A DNA stretch of 64,000 nucleotides, from contig HG738138.1 of the NCBI GenBank assembly GCA_000499405.2, forward strand, positions 25,399,960 to 25,463,959, written 5' to 3'. A program made the translations under genes and the position numbers. The first letter of the stretch is position 1; each line of letters starts with the position of its first letter. The notes beneath the pieces were generated by a model. The model worked only from the letters and a program-made list of their open reading frames with translations, searched no databases and had not been told where the DNA came from. Source of the DNA: Onchocerca volvulus. Its lineage: Eukaryota; Nematoda; Chromadorea; Rhabditida; Onchocercidae. Shown piece by piece: positions 47,895 to 60,957 of the stretch.

Positions 47895-48028
47895 ATTTTT
47901 CTTTTTGGAACAAAATTATTCATGGATTCAGCATATAAAAGAAACATTGGCTTTTAACTTAATATTCAATTTTCATTAAACATATCCATTTTATGAAGCT
48001 TAAAATTTTACGAATTCCTGGATTTGGT

Positions 48029-48038
48029 AATAAATAAA
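48029..48038 (+). terminator. Poly(A) signal candidates for headcase
   Basis: Two overlapping AATAAA hexamers about 135 nt after the stop codon. A run of 27 A starts 35 nt further on at 48074. Confidence 0.45.
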
Positions 48039-48066
48039 ATTTGATGCATCTAATTTGTTAATAATT

Positions 48067-48103
<37 letters not shown>

Positions 48104-49339
48104 GAAAGGATATTATTAGATTTTTTGATGAATACATTTGCAAATATTATATTTATTCATTTAATCATGCCTGAAAAATGATCCCATCCATAGATCTCTT
48201 TTGTTAATTAGCTAATTAATCACTTCATATTCTTCTTCACTTATAGGATTTAATTTCAACTTATTGCTACCGATACTAGAAGGGTACTGCCAATACTTGT
48301 ATCTATTATCGATCTAGTACTATTTATTTGTGCTTTCCTGATATTTCTTTCAAAAAAGTCATTAAATTTCCTGAGTTTATTTTATCCTCCCTGGTATTTC
48401 TTTTAAAAAGATCATTAAATTTCCTGAATTTATTATATCCGTTTAAATGTTCACTTCGACTTTTTTTAATGATAATTAAAGATTTTTTTGCTTTCAAAAT
48501 ACTTTTGAAATTATTTCTTTTCTTGTAATTTATGGGTTTTTCTTACTAATATAATTTTTCCTTCCAATTATCTCATCTTTTTTCTTTCATTTTTATGCTT
48601 TTCCTCTTTATTTTTTGTCGCAATAAAATGTAATAAAATTATTATTTCTATAATAATCATTTAAGATAAATAACAATTATTATTAGTCCTACCTAACAAA
48701 GGATACTTGAAAGTGTATAAATTTAAATCCATGAAGTGCAAATTTATCATTTCAACTATATGTTTTACGAAAAATCATGATAATTGCTCATTGTAATAAA
48801 TAAATATATACATACGTATTCATCATGATTTTTTTCTCTTGGTGATTACTAGTAAAATATGTTAGATAATACAAGAATGTGGAAAAATTTGAATTCGCTT
48901 TGCAAATATGATATATAAAAAATTTGACAAATCACTATAAAAAGATAAATCGTTTCCGGTTTTTTGAAACGGAAGATTTCCATGCCGGTTTCTTGAAACA
49001 AAAAGTAAAACTAAGTTTTCATCATCCTAGCAAATATGAATTTTGAGTGTGGAATCGATATGAATTTTTTGATTTGTCGATTGTCTATCTTTAACTTTTA
49101 AATAATGATTAATTATTGATAATCATGATGAGTTATTTTTCGAAATTATAGATTTTTTTTGAACTAAATAATTCGAATATTTGAATGTTTCGCTCAAGTC
49201 TTGCGATAAAATCGCGAAAAAAGTTTAAAATAAGCATAATTAAATATTGCAGCAATCCGAAGTAAGTAATAAAATAAACGATGCATTTCTTTTTTTTTTA
49301 AGAAAACTTAAATAATTATAGTTATGGCTAAAATACTTA

Positions 49340-49560
49340 ATTAATAATTCCTTCCAACAATTATCGATCAATATTATATTGGTAAATAATTCTATTAATA
49401 TATAATTATCGATTAATATATAATTATCATTTATTCTTTGACTATCTTATTAATATTATATCGGTTAATAATTCCCTACAACAATTATCGATCAATATAA
49501 AATTCTCTATAACAACTACCGGTAAATAATTCTCTATAACAACTATCGATCAATATATAA
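49340..49560. repeat. Degenerate ATCGATCAATATA repeat
   Basis: Five to six diverged copies of GGTAAATAATTCTCTATAAC followed by AACTATCGATCAATATA, spaced about 35-40 bp. Confidence 0.5.
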
Positions 49561-49593
49561 TATACATTTATAATATTTTGTAGAAATATTTAT

Positions 49594-49800
49594 CGCGATA
49601 TCTCGGGATTTATCATACGGAAATTAAGTCAATAATATTACGAATTATATGTACATGTTTTTTTTTTATACTGGAATAGAGAAAAAGCAAATTTTTTTTT
49701 GCTGGTATAAAGAAACATAAAGGATCATTTTACCGCGATATCTCGGGAATCATTGTGCGAAAGTTTAATGAATAATATGGCAAGTTTAATTTGTCATTTA
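49594..49800. repeat. Duplicated CGCGATATCTCGGG block
   Basis: The 14-mer CGCGATATCTCGGG occurs exactly at 49594-49607 and 49734-49747. Both copies continue with a similar region (ATCATACGGAAATTAAGTCAATAATATTACGAA against ATTGTGCGAAAGTTTAATGAATAATATGGCAAG, split here as two related stretches). A diverged relative (ACCGCGATCTCTCA) lies in the F-box gene at 55767. Confidence 0.55.
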
Positions 49801-50816
49801 ATATATGAATAACATTCGAATTTCTATAGTCATCATTTTAATCCAAGAATTATTGCAATTTTTTTTGTTCTTTCCTTCTCGATCAAAATTCAAGATATAA
49901 ATATTGGTCATCTTTTTTGAAAGTTATACTCTTGAATAAATATTTCAATTCTTATATTTCAATTCTGGTAAATAAGTTCATCTTTTATTTGCTTGCCAAA
50001 AAAAAAAGTTTTCGAAAAAGTTTTTTTGTTTACTTCATAGAAATTTCTATTTATTAATTGCTTTTTTCTTTTCTTCAGTTTTTTTTTCTTACAAACATGA
50101 ATTGTTCATTTATTTGCATATCTAATTAATTAATATAATAATGAGTGAAATATAAGAAAGGAATTATGATTCGAAAATTTTATTTATATTATGATTTTTT
50201 GCTAATGAATCAATAAATATTGAATATATATATATTTTTTTTAATTTGAAAAATTTCAAATTCATATATCTTTTTTCGTAGGATTTAAAATTAATTTTTT
50301 TTTTGAAATTTCTCGAAAAATCAATAATTGATTTTTTTTTGAGGTAATAACTGGATTTCCTGCAGATTTTCAATAAGATATTGTGTTTCGTGATGCTTAC
50401 TATTAATAATACGCTATTAATGAATTTTGCAATTTTGTTATAATAATAATAATGATGATAAGGAAATAAAAAAAAAAGATTACAAATTTTGATTTAAATT
50501 TCAAATGTTTAAAATTTATTAATTATTTGTACAAACATATAGTATATAAAAGAATGAATTTAAAAAAAAGAAAAAAAAAGTTGAACTAAACTATGATCTC
50601 TTTCATAAATTATATTAATAGTTTAATAAAATTGAAATTTAGCATAATTTAATTTTAAATGAATTTAAGTAAATCTCTATGAAAAAAAGATCATAATTAT
50701 TGATAGCAAAACTTTTACTAAAATTCAAAAAAAAAAAAACATAATTGATGAGATCAAGAATTGAACATTACAAAATGGCATCTAAATAATTGATAAATAA
50801 TTACGAATACAATAAA

Positions 50817-51270
50817 TACAGGTAAATTTACAAATTAAAAACATAAAATTATCCGGAAATATTGAGAACAGGAAATAAAATAATCACATTTCCGGTTTTC
50901 GTCGATAAATTTACAAATTAAGAGTGCAATATTATCCGGAAATATGCAACCAAGGATAAGGCTGAATTTCCAATTTTCGCAAGAAAATTTCCAAACTAAA
51001 ACCATAATCGCAAATACTCAGCAAAGGATAAAATTGGATTTCCGATTTTTCGCAAGTAAATTTACAAACGAAAACCATAATCGCAAATATTCAGCAAAGG
51101 GGATAGGGCTGAATTTCCGGTTTTTAGCAAAAACGATGAAAAAGAATTGTCGAAGAAGATTGCATTTCCGTTTTTTCATTGATGAATTTACAAAATTACG
51201 ATCATACTATTATTATCCGGAAGTATTTTAGGACAAAGGTGAAAATACAAATTTCCGGATTTTCAACCGA
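50817..51270. repeat. 72-84-bp tandem repeat downstream of the F-box gene
   Basis: Five to six diverged units, beginning near 50817, 50901, 50981, 51053 and 51178. Each has AAATTTACAAAYTAAAA, then CATAATCGCAAAT or ATTATCCGGAAAT, then AATTTCCGGTTTTCGC. The array ends about 20 bp before the stop codon of the F-box gene and so probably lies in its 3' UTR. A plus-strand frame at 50944-51231 is a by-product. Confidence 0.65.
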
Positions 51271-51290
51271 AATAATGAAAGAAATGAGAA

Positions 51291-54200
51291 TTATCGTGGA
51301 AATGAAAAACGATTCGGAATTGAATTTGTATAATTTACTCGCCGGATAATACTAGCTGTTTTAATGATTGGTTGTAGGAAAATGGAATGTTCGTTTAGTG
51401 CTTTCGAATACCGTTTATCCTTCCGGATCATGATGCAATCCGGTTCATGACGCCATTTCCGGGCCATTCGAGCCGAATTTACGGCCGGTGTTAAAATTTG
51501 TTCAACAGCTACAGTTGAATGCAAATAACAAGTACTCAGGAATGGTACTGAATGAATCGAATTTCGATTTAATTCATCGATTGTTGACGGTGATGAAAGA
51601 CCACTTCGTGTGATCAATTGATGACTGTCAATTTCAATTGCTATCAACTGAAATTTCTATCTATTATTTACAAAATTATTTCAAAAAAAAATAAAAATAA
51701 ACAAAAAAGTTTTAAAAAACTTAAAAAGTTTGAAAAAATACCAAAGATCAATTAACGCTTAGATTTATTTAGACTTTTCTAATTAAGATTAATCTGATTA
51801 GAATTTAGAAAAATTGAAGATATTTTAAATTTAACAAATCAATTGCGTTTAAAATTATTCAAATTTTTTTTTTTTTCAATTAATATTAATTTTTACTTCT
51901 TACTACGGTATGATCAGAAAAACGTCTAAAAAGAATGAAAAATTTTTGATAAAATTGAGACAATTTTTTCCTTCCTTATTCTTTTCTAATTATATCGTTA
52001 AAATTTGAAATTATTTTGATTAATTAAGACTAATTAGTTCCACCTTTGAAATAGTTTCACTTTTGAAATTTGAAATTATTTTTTAAATCATTCTTTTTTT
52101 TTTCATTTAAAAGATGGTACTAAAAAAAAATTGAAATAATTTTTAAACTGAAAAGAAAAAAAATAAAAAAGTTTCATCATACTTTATAGTTTGATCATAA
52201 TTAATTTAATTTTTATTTTAGTTTTTTTTTTGGTTAATTTTTTAATTACTTTGTAATCTTTGCTTTAGTGATTTCTTTTTTTTTAAATACTAATTAGATC
52301 AAATAATAAAAATTTTATGGATAAATTTACCTCTGAAAAGTAAGAAAAGGAATTAAACCTTTGTTCAAGAACTTTTATCTCTTTCTAAAAAAGAGAATTT
52401 TTTCGTCATAAAATTTTTAATCTTTTCATGAAAAAAAAAAAAAAAACGAATATTTGTCTCTTTTCTTTTCAAGAATTTTTTTACATTTTTCTGAAAAGAA
52501 CGGAAAGCAAGCAAACAAGCTTTAAAAGAATCAACTTTACTATACTTCTATACTAAATATTAAATTAGATTAAGTGATAAAAATTGATTATTTGAAAATT
52601 TTAATTATATTTTAATTTTAATCAAAAAAAAAAATTTTTTTACATAAAATAATTTTTATACCTTTTTATGATTAATATGCCGTAAATGATACTGTCGTCG
52701 TTTAACCCAATTCATGATATATTCACCATTCGGATCTTGTCCATCGATAGAGATATGTCGTAGTTGTGCGACTTTCTCAAATGCTACCGTTGTTAGCTGT
52801 TTACATTGACGGAAAACCATTTCGGTTGAACGATGATGAGCTTTCGTAGTATGTTCATTATTGTTAAAATATCGCTAAAATTGAAAAAACAAAAAATTAC
52901 GTGATTTTTATCTCAAAATTCGTAAAAAATTATTCGTTTCATAAAATTCGCAAAAATTGTGAAATTTCTGAATTTTTATTTTTCCGTGCAAAGAATATTG
53001 AGGGGGAATTCTTGCCCATATGATTCTGCTTAAAGAGTTTAGCATTGTTGTTCTATTTGATATCAGTGATGGAGTACCAACTAATATTAAAATTTTTGGT
53101 ACTTATTTTACAAAATTACGTGAATTTATTTCGAAATTCGCAAAAACTATTCGATTCGTAAGATTTCGCAAAAGTTTGTTGAATTTTGAATTTTTATTCT
53201 TTCATCGTTAAAAATTTTTTATTTATTTTACAAGAAAAAAAAAATTATTTTTCAAGATGAAAAAACGAATTAAATTAGACAAATATTTGGTGGAATTTCT
53301 AAAATACTTGAATTATTTATATCCTGATTTTTTTTTTTAAAAAAATTTTTGTACTATTTCTCTGCAAAAAAAGATTTAAATTTTCAAATATTTAAAATAT
53401 TTTATACTCCAGTAGTTTTTGAAATTTTTTGCTCAAATTTTACCATTATTTTCCTATGAAAAAAAAAGAAAAAGGAATTTTTGGATTTCCAAATATTTAA
53501 AATATATTATTATTAAAATATATTTAAAAAATATATATTACATTAAATGTATTATATATTAAAATATATTATAAAATATATTATATAGTCCGCTAATTTT
53601 TGAGAATTTTGTTATTTTTTTTTTGCAAAAAAAAGGAATCCTTGAATTTTCAAAAATATTTGAAACATTACGTATTTCGCTATTTTTTTTTCAAAAACTT
53701 TATTCAAATTTTGCTAAATTTCGCTATTATTTTCCAACAACAAAAGAAGAAATTTTTAAAATTTCAAATATTCAAATTATCATTCTAGAAGTTTTTTCTT
53801 TTTTTTTTTTTTTTGAAAGTTTTATTCAAATTTTTGCGATTATTTTTTTGCGAAAAAAAAAATAATTATAGCAACTAACCTCAACATAATCACAAATACC
53901 TTCAGCGGTGATATTTTGACATTTTTCAAGTTTAATTTTTCGCATTGTACTTGGCAAACAACGTAGGATGGAATCACTCAAGGGAAGTTGTTGTTCGATG
54001 GTTGGTATCGAAATATGAAAATCGATCGATTGAATCATTAAAACATATAATGTTTTCCGATTAATTGATTGAAATAGATCATCTTGAAATAATAATGGTC
54101 GAACACCGGCTAAATTCTGAAATAATTCACGAAATAATTTGAAATTTTAATTTAATTTCTTTTCCTTCTTTTTTTTTCTTAAATTTTACTACTTTTAACC

Positions 54201-57050
54201 TTAATTCCAACATTTTTCACTTTATCAATGGAGATTAAAATTCTAGAATGAATTTAAAATATTTAATTTAATTTAATTTTTTTTTTTTTAAATGAATTTT
54301 CCTACTTTTAACTTTAATTTCAACATTTTTTACTTTATTACTGAAAATTAATAGTTGTTAGTATTCAAATGTTGAAATGCTTATATCTTACCGTAATTTA
54401 AATTTTAAAAATAACAAAATTTTTCCTACGAAAAAAAAAGAAATTAAATCATAGTCGGATTATTAGAAATAAGTTTTTTTTTTTATTAAGACTTACAAAC
54501 AAATCAAGAAAATTTTTACTGCATAAGATTACTAATTAGATCATAGATTAGATAAATTATGATAATTTAATTAATAAATGAATTGATCGAAATGATTATC
54601 AGTATTGAAAAATAAGATTTGTTATTAAAAAAAAAAAAAAAAGGGAAAAAAATTATGAATAATTTCGATAATAAACATTTCGCCATAAAAGTTTTATTTT
54701 TATTATATTCGAAATATACACAAAATCGAGTGATATGGATAGCGGGAAAAATTAAAGGTAGAAAAACTGGAATCTTTTTTTTTTTACAATTCTAATTAAT
54801 TAATTAAACTAGAATTAATCAGTTACTAAATTAATCAGCTATTTTTAAATTACAAAATTCTTGTATCAATTTAAAAATAAATCAATTAAAAATTTTAAAT
54901 TAAAACAATTTTATAATTCAATCAAAATTTTAGTTAAGCATTGATTGAAAATTTTTTCTAACTTTAATTTATAGAACATATGATTTATTATTTCTAATTT
55001 TTATATTAAAATATTTTTTACGATATTTTCGGAAAATTTTGATTAAAAAAAAACTTAACAAAAAATTAATTAATTAAGAAAATTAAATAATTAACTTACT
55101 ATAAATGATAAAACGATAAGATATTTCGAGCACAAATTCATTAAACGCATTAATGCATCGTGTTGTAGATCAGCTACGTAACAATCACATAAACGAAGTG
55201 TTTTTGGTTCCAAAGCCGAACAACACGTAAGTAAATCGCAAAAGTACCGTAACGTACGTGAACAAAGAAAAAGATTCGAAAATTGTAAGCCTAGAACACG
55301 GAATCGGCGAAAGCAATACCTACAAAAAATGTAATTTTATTAATTAGTATACGTGAGTTTGAGAAAAAAAATCATTTTTTTTCTTTTAATAATTAATTAA
55401 TAAATTTTTAATAATTTTAATTAAAAATAATTAAGAATAAGATCATCGAAAATAACTAATAAATTATTTGCTCATATTTTAAATAACCATATAAAAATAT
55501 ATTTCAGGTAAATTATTGTATTGATTTACTTGATTATATGTAAATTTTGATTTAAATTCATTCAAGAGATTCCATTTTCTTTTTCCTTTTAAATCATTTG
55601 ATTAAATTTCATATTTTGTAATAAAATGAAGGATAATTTTCAATTAAATATTCTTGAGAAGTCGCTATTCCATTAGCGATATATACACAACAATGGCGAA
55701 TCTGAATCTCAACCAAGCTTAATGCATGAATTAATTAATTCTCAGATAACAGGAGTTTCGAGTTTTACCGCGATCTCTCAGTCTAGATTACCGAAGTGTA
55801 GATTAATTCCAAAAAACATTACAACGAACCGAATAAAATATTTTTCAAATCTATTATCATTATTTAATGACGTATGAAACGTCGACTTTTACTTTACTGA
55901 CGTATGTAACGTTGAATTAATGCTTAATAACGTAGAAAATGTCGATTTTTACTTACTGACGTATGAAACGTCGATTATTACTTACTGACGTATGAAACAT
56001 CGATTATTACTTACTTACATATGAAACGTCGACTTTTACTTTACTGACGTATGAAACGTCGATTTAATACTTAATGGCGTAGAAAACGTCGATTATTACT
56101 TAATGACGCATGAAACGTCGACTTTTACTAACTGACGTATAAAACGTCGATTATTACTTAATAACGTTATTTTACTTGTAATTGCTACAAAATTGCTTCA
56201 TTCCAATTTACCTGAGATTATGATATGATCCACGTAAAACGTCAGTACGTGAAATTTCAAACGAATTTTTCTTATTTGAATGACTTTTCTTGAATGTTGC
56301 CAATACAAATGTATCATTACTTGTATTATATGTTATCGTCAAACATGTCACCAAACGTTGACGACAACGTTTCGCCAATAAAATGCCACATGTTGTTATT
56401 AGCTGAAAATTAAATTATCAAATTTAAAATTTCAATTTTAGGATTATTTTTTTTGGAAATAAAGAGAAATCGGACTAATTATTAAAACTTAGTTTTAAAA
56501 AGTTAAAAATTTCAGAATCTATGCTTCAAAAAACTTTTAAAAGTAATTGAAATTCATTAAAGGAATAGAAATTAAATTCGCAAAATCATCCATAAATTTA
56601 CTCATCTTTTTTTTTTTCAAATATAAAAAGTTTGTTAAAATTAATTCTTTCTAAATTTTCTAATATATCATACGAAAATATTATAATCGAATTAAATTTG
56701 AATTCCGAATTGATTTTTCCGGGAATTTTTTGATTAATTTGACAATTTAAAAAAAAAAGAATTTTTTTTTTTCATTTTTCACAGGAAAACTAATTTTTTT
56801 AAAAAATTACCTGATCAAAACGTCTACATTGCAAGCGTAAATTTGCGAAATCAGCATCATCGCAATATTGAAAAATTTTTGCCAACAATTCATTCGGCAT
56901 TTGTTCAATAAAACTACGATTGTTATTTGCAATTTTCGGACAATTTTTACTCCATGAAATTAATTCAAGCATAATTTTCACTGGTAATTCGCAAGTGTTA
57001 CGAATCAGTTTAGCTGAATGATTCATAGAATTCGATGATAATATTGACAT
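51291..57050 (-). CDS. F-box protein, probably with degenerate leucine-rich repeats
   Basis: Likely substrate adaptor of an SCF ubiquitin ligase. Six exons: 57050-56811, 56402-56212, 55319-55100, 54116-53880, 52874-52662, 51647-51291; 485 residues. The F-box core IEQMPNELLAKIFQYCDDADF begins at about residue 49 and is followed by LRLQCRRF (split here to keep motifs short). The rest has LRR-like pieces: KTLRLCDCYVADL, RKIKLEKCQNITAEGI and LRHISIDG, typical of F-box/LRR proteins, but repeats are irregular. The C-terminal 118 residues have no recognisable domain. The ATG at 57050 follows an AATTTCTAG acceptor by 11 nt, suiting trans-splicing. Introns are long and carry a 29/30-bp minisatellite and other repeats. 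The substrate is unknown. Confidence 0.83.
52898..53205. repeat. Diverged ~95-bp direct duplication in an F-box gene intron
   Basis: The stretch at about 52898-52990 (AAAATTACGTGA, AAAATTCGCAAAAA, GAATTTTTATT) recurs at about 53110-53200 in the same order. The 120 bp between them is unrelated. Lies in the intron between exons 4 and 5. Further T-rich degenerate copies of another unit follow at 53290-53870. Confidence 0.5.
55868..56180. repeat. 29/30-bp hairpin minisatellite, about ten copies
   Basis: Units start at 55868, 55898, 55928, 55957, 55986, 56015, 56045, 56075, 56104, 56133 and 56162, so spacing is strictly 29 or 30 bp. Consensus is TGACGTATGAAACGTCGATT followed by ATTACTTAC. Each unit contains the inverted pair GACGT...ACGTC around ATGAA. 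Lies in the intron between exons 2 and 3 and ends 32 bp from exon 2. Confidence 0.9.
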
Positions 57051-60000
57051 CTTTCGAACATCTAGAAATTAAAATAAAGTTTTTTCTTTTTGATATTTTA
57101 ATTAAAAAAAATTTTTTTTCTCGATATCTTAATTAAAATTGAAAAATTTGAAAATGCAACATTTTTCATGAAAATGATTAATTGCATGAAAAATGTGTTA
57201 ATAAAATTACAATTACCAAAAATGCTAAAATTCAAATTCATCTACAAAATTTAACAGTTTTTTACTGAAAGCGATTATTATTATTAACTGAAGGGAATTA
57301 ATTATACAAGAAATGATTATAGAAATTATATTACTATTTAAATTTTCACTTTTCCATACATTATATTTATCTGCCACTCCTAATTTATTATTCTATTTCA
57401 AATAATTTAATTAAAATTTCGAAAATTTTAAACAAAAATTTCCAAAATTTAGAAACATACAAAAAATAAACAAAAAGTTTTCTTTTTTTTCTTTCTATTT
57501 ACTTTTTTTACCATTTATAAAAGGAATAATAATTTCTCCAATTAATCACCTAGTTCTTAAACTAGAAAATTATGTAATATGATAAAGTTCCTTTTTTTAT
57601 TGTGGTATGTTTTTAGTTAATTTAAAATTAATTAATTAATTTTAAATTAATTAAAAACATTTTCGTTCCTTCAAATTTCACTTTTTCAGTCTTTTTCCAA
57701 AAAGAATTAAGCATTTTTAGTTGAAAAATTAACAAAAAATAAAAAACATAAATCTTTTATATTTAAATGAAAAGGCAATTTATTTATTTCGCAAACAAAA
57801 AAAAAAAAAAAAAAAAAAAGCATCATAGTTTTATTACTTTTTTTAAAGTTTTTCAATAATTTTATTTTTTTCTTTTTATATTTTAATTTTTTAAAAATTC
57901 CTATTATTATTATTATTATTGTTATTAGATAACTCATTCAATTTACATTTAAAAAAAGAAAAAATAAAGCAAATAAAAGTATAATATAAAATTTAATATA
58001 AATATTTAAAAAAAAAACAAGTAACTAAAAAATAAAAATTAAAGTAAATATTTTATAAACAAAACAGGAAAAAGAAATTAAAAAAAAAAAAACTGGAACA
58101 TAATTTATTTATAAATAAAAACAAGTTAAAAAAAAAAGAAGAAAAATTGAAATAATCATTGGAAACGATTATGATAAATGTTAGTTTTCTCTTTTTTTTT
58201 TTTGATTTTGGAAAAAAACAAAAATTAAATAACATTAAAAAAAAACAAATGACTTTGTAAAATAAATTTTGCAATGCAAGCCTAATAAAATTTAAAAAAA
58301 TTAATTTTTTTCATTTATTTTAAATAAATTAATGAAATTTAAAATTTTTTCAATTAATTTTACCATAAATTTCTGTACTTATTTATTTCTTTCGTTTCCG
58401 AAATATTTTCAAAATTATTAAAATAGTATAGCAATGATGAAATCAATTTGGCAAGGAAGAAAAGGTCGGAAAGAACTTGAGAGGTAAGAACGGGAATATC
58501 GATTAAGCGGATCGAAATCGCCAAAAATGAAATTTTAAATTCGAAATTAAAATATTTGAATTGCTGAATTTTTATCCAGATTGATCAGTAGCTACAATAA
58601 ATTGTGCGTGATAATGATATGATAATCATAAATTCCGTAAAACTAGCTATGATCTAAAATTAATTATAACCTTTTGACCTCAATCACTCATACTATTTCG
58701 TTCACTTCAATAAAATATTAAACTTCTATCAGTTCATATGATAATTTAACTGAAAAGTAAATTTCCGGAAAGTTTAATCACGGCAAATTATCAGTGAAAT
58801 TCATATAAATGTTTATCATTATCATTATCACATATCAACGATCTCGAATGATATTTCAATAGTAATATATAAAAATATCATTCGAAATTAAATAATTAAA
58901 AATACTAATAATAATTTTGTAATATGCTTTCCGAAAAGGTTAGTTGTAGAAAAAGTTTAATTATGGAAATTCTGACGAAAGTTTAATTACACAAAATTAC
59001 GGAAAAAATTTAATTACGAAAATTAAATTACGAAAAAATCTATGAATAAAATATTTCCATATCAATAATTTATCATGATTTTTATTTTATATCAATCAAT
59101 AGTTATTCGATTTCGAATAATTTTTCAAAAATAATATGAAATTGATATCCGAATTGAATTGGAATGGTTAAAAATAAATATTTCGTAGAATGTTAGGAAA
59201 AACAAACATTTCAAAAAACATTAAAATTTACGAATTGAGAATTCAAATTTTCAAATTGTAAAAAATAAGGAATGAAAATTTGCTATCAAATATTTAAAAT
59301 CCTTTTTTGTCGGCAAACATCAAAGAAATTCAATAAAATAGAGAATTAAGAAATACAGCTGCAACAGCAGCAGCAGCAGGAGCAACAATAATAATAGTAA
59401 TTTAGTAATACTAATACTAAAATACTAGAAAATAGAAAAAATTACATAAAAATAGTTCTTTTTCTCATTCCCCCGCCTCTCCGCGATTTTTTTCTTAGAA
59501 TTTTGAATTCAATTCCTTTTTCTTTTTCACAATTTTCCCTTCTTTTTTTCTCCTCTTTTTTCTTTCCCGCCTCCCGCGATTTTTTTTTCCAGAATTTCAA
59601 TTTAGTTCTCAATCTTCATTCTCTTTTTTTTTTTTTAATCCATTTTTTTCTCTCAATTTTTCCTTTTTTTTTTTTTTATCAAATACGTATTTTTTTCCAT
59701 TTTAGTATTTTGCATAAGTTTTCCCAAGAAAATGAATAAAAATATATTGTCGCATTTTGTTGCTTTTTTTTTTTTTTTGGAAAAAATAGGCAATCCAGAA
59801 AGGATGGAGGGAATATGATGAATAAGAGAGGAAAAAGTTTTTTGAGGAAATCGGAGAAAAATGCGAAAAAGCGGGGAATAATTAGAAGGAAAAAAAACGA
59901 AGGAAAAATGAAGAGCGAGAAAAAAAAAAGAGAAATCAACTTCCTTTCTATGTAAAAAGTAACAGAATTGTTTGAAATTTTCTTTTTTTTCCTTATTTTT

Positions 60001-60269
60001 CTTCTTTTTTTGCGAATTCCAAAAAATCGCAATTTTTTCTTTTTTTTTTTTCGATCTATTCAATAAGCTATCACATCATTTCCACCTCATTAAATTCTTG
60101 GAGCATGTGGTTGTTAATGTATTATACGTAAAAATGGATATGTATACATGTATAAAAAGAAAAAAAAAAATTTGCGAATCATTTTTTTTCTTTTTTTTGA
60201 AAAAAAAAAAAAAACTCGAAATTATTCTAAAAAGTCCAAAAACATTATTGTAATGGTTTTTTTTCTTGA

Positions 60270-60800
60270 AATTCCAATTATTATTTTAAAAAATTTCAAA
60301 AGGCTCATCAAAAATATTATTGATACAGCTTTTTGAAATTTCAAAATTATTATTTCAAAAAATTTAGAGTTATTTTAAAAACTTCAAAATCATTTTAAAA
60401 AGTTCAAAAGTATTAATGGTATGGCTTTTTGAACATTTCAAAATTAATATTTTGAAAGTTCAAAATGCTTCGAAAATCGCTTCAAAAAGATCAAAGTTAT
60501 TTCAAAAAGTTCAAAAGTATTATTGATATATGGCTTTTCAAAATTTTAAAACTATTCTGTTAGAAAATTCAAAAAATTTCAAAATTATTTTTTTTTTAAA
60601 AAAATATATTGATATAGTTTTTTTGAAATTTTTTTTTTGAAATCAGAAATTTTTCTACGATTATATCACTAATAATTTTTTGAAATTTATATTTCTAATA
60701 TCAATTATTATTATTGATTAACTTTTGAAATTTCAAAATTATTACTAATATAAGTTTTGAAACTCCGAAATCATTATTGATATGATTTCTGAAGCTTCAA
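60270..60800. repeat. Degenerate TTTCAAAATTATTATTGATA repeat
   Basis: Many diverged copies of a mixed unit with AAAAAGTTCAAAAGTATTA, TTGATATGGCTTTTTGAA and ATTTCAAAATTATT blocks, at irregular spacing. Non-coding. Confidence 0.5.
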
Positions 60801-60816
60801 AATTATTGCTAACAAT

Positions 60817-60957
60817 AAAAATGGCGTGAAATCAAAATATTAAAATTAAAATGGCGTGAAATCAAATATTAAAATCAAAATGGCATAAAATCAACATATT
60901 AAAATTAAAATGACATGAAATCAAATATTAAAATCAAAATGGCATAAAATCAATATT
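60817..60957. repeat. 29/30-bp tandem repeat, five copies
   Basis: Units with ATGGCGTGAAATCAAA or ATGGCATAAAATCAA start at 60821, 60851, 60880, 60910 and 60939, spacing alternating 30 and 29 bp. Joined by ATATTAAAATTAAA spacers. Confidence 0.85.

Larger units (their letters stand above)
47895..51290. other. Convergent spacer between headcase and the F-box gene
   Basis: Both genes end here. From 48100 to 49300 it is AT-rich with no recognisable content. A degenerate ~40-bp repeat (AACAATTATCGATCAATATA) lies at about 49340-49560, a duplicated CGCGATATCTCGGG block at 49594-49800, and a 72-84-bp repeat at 50817-51270. No coding exon was found. Confidence 0.5.

Noticed and set aside
50944..51231. 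95-codon plus-strand frame
   Set aside because: Translation of the 72-84-bp repeat array downstream of the F-box gene.
59503..60253. Several frames of 78-136 codons
   Set aside because: Composed almost only of Phe or Lys from poly(T)/poly(A)-rich DNA; no domain or splice context.
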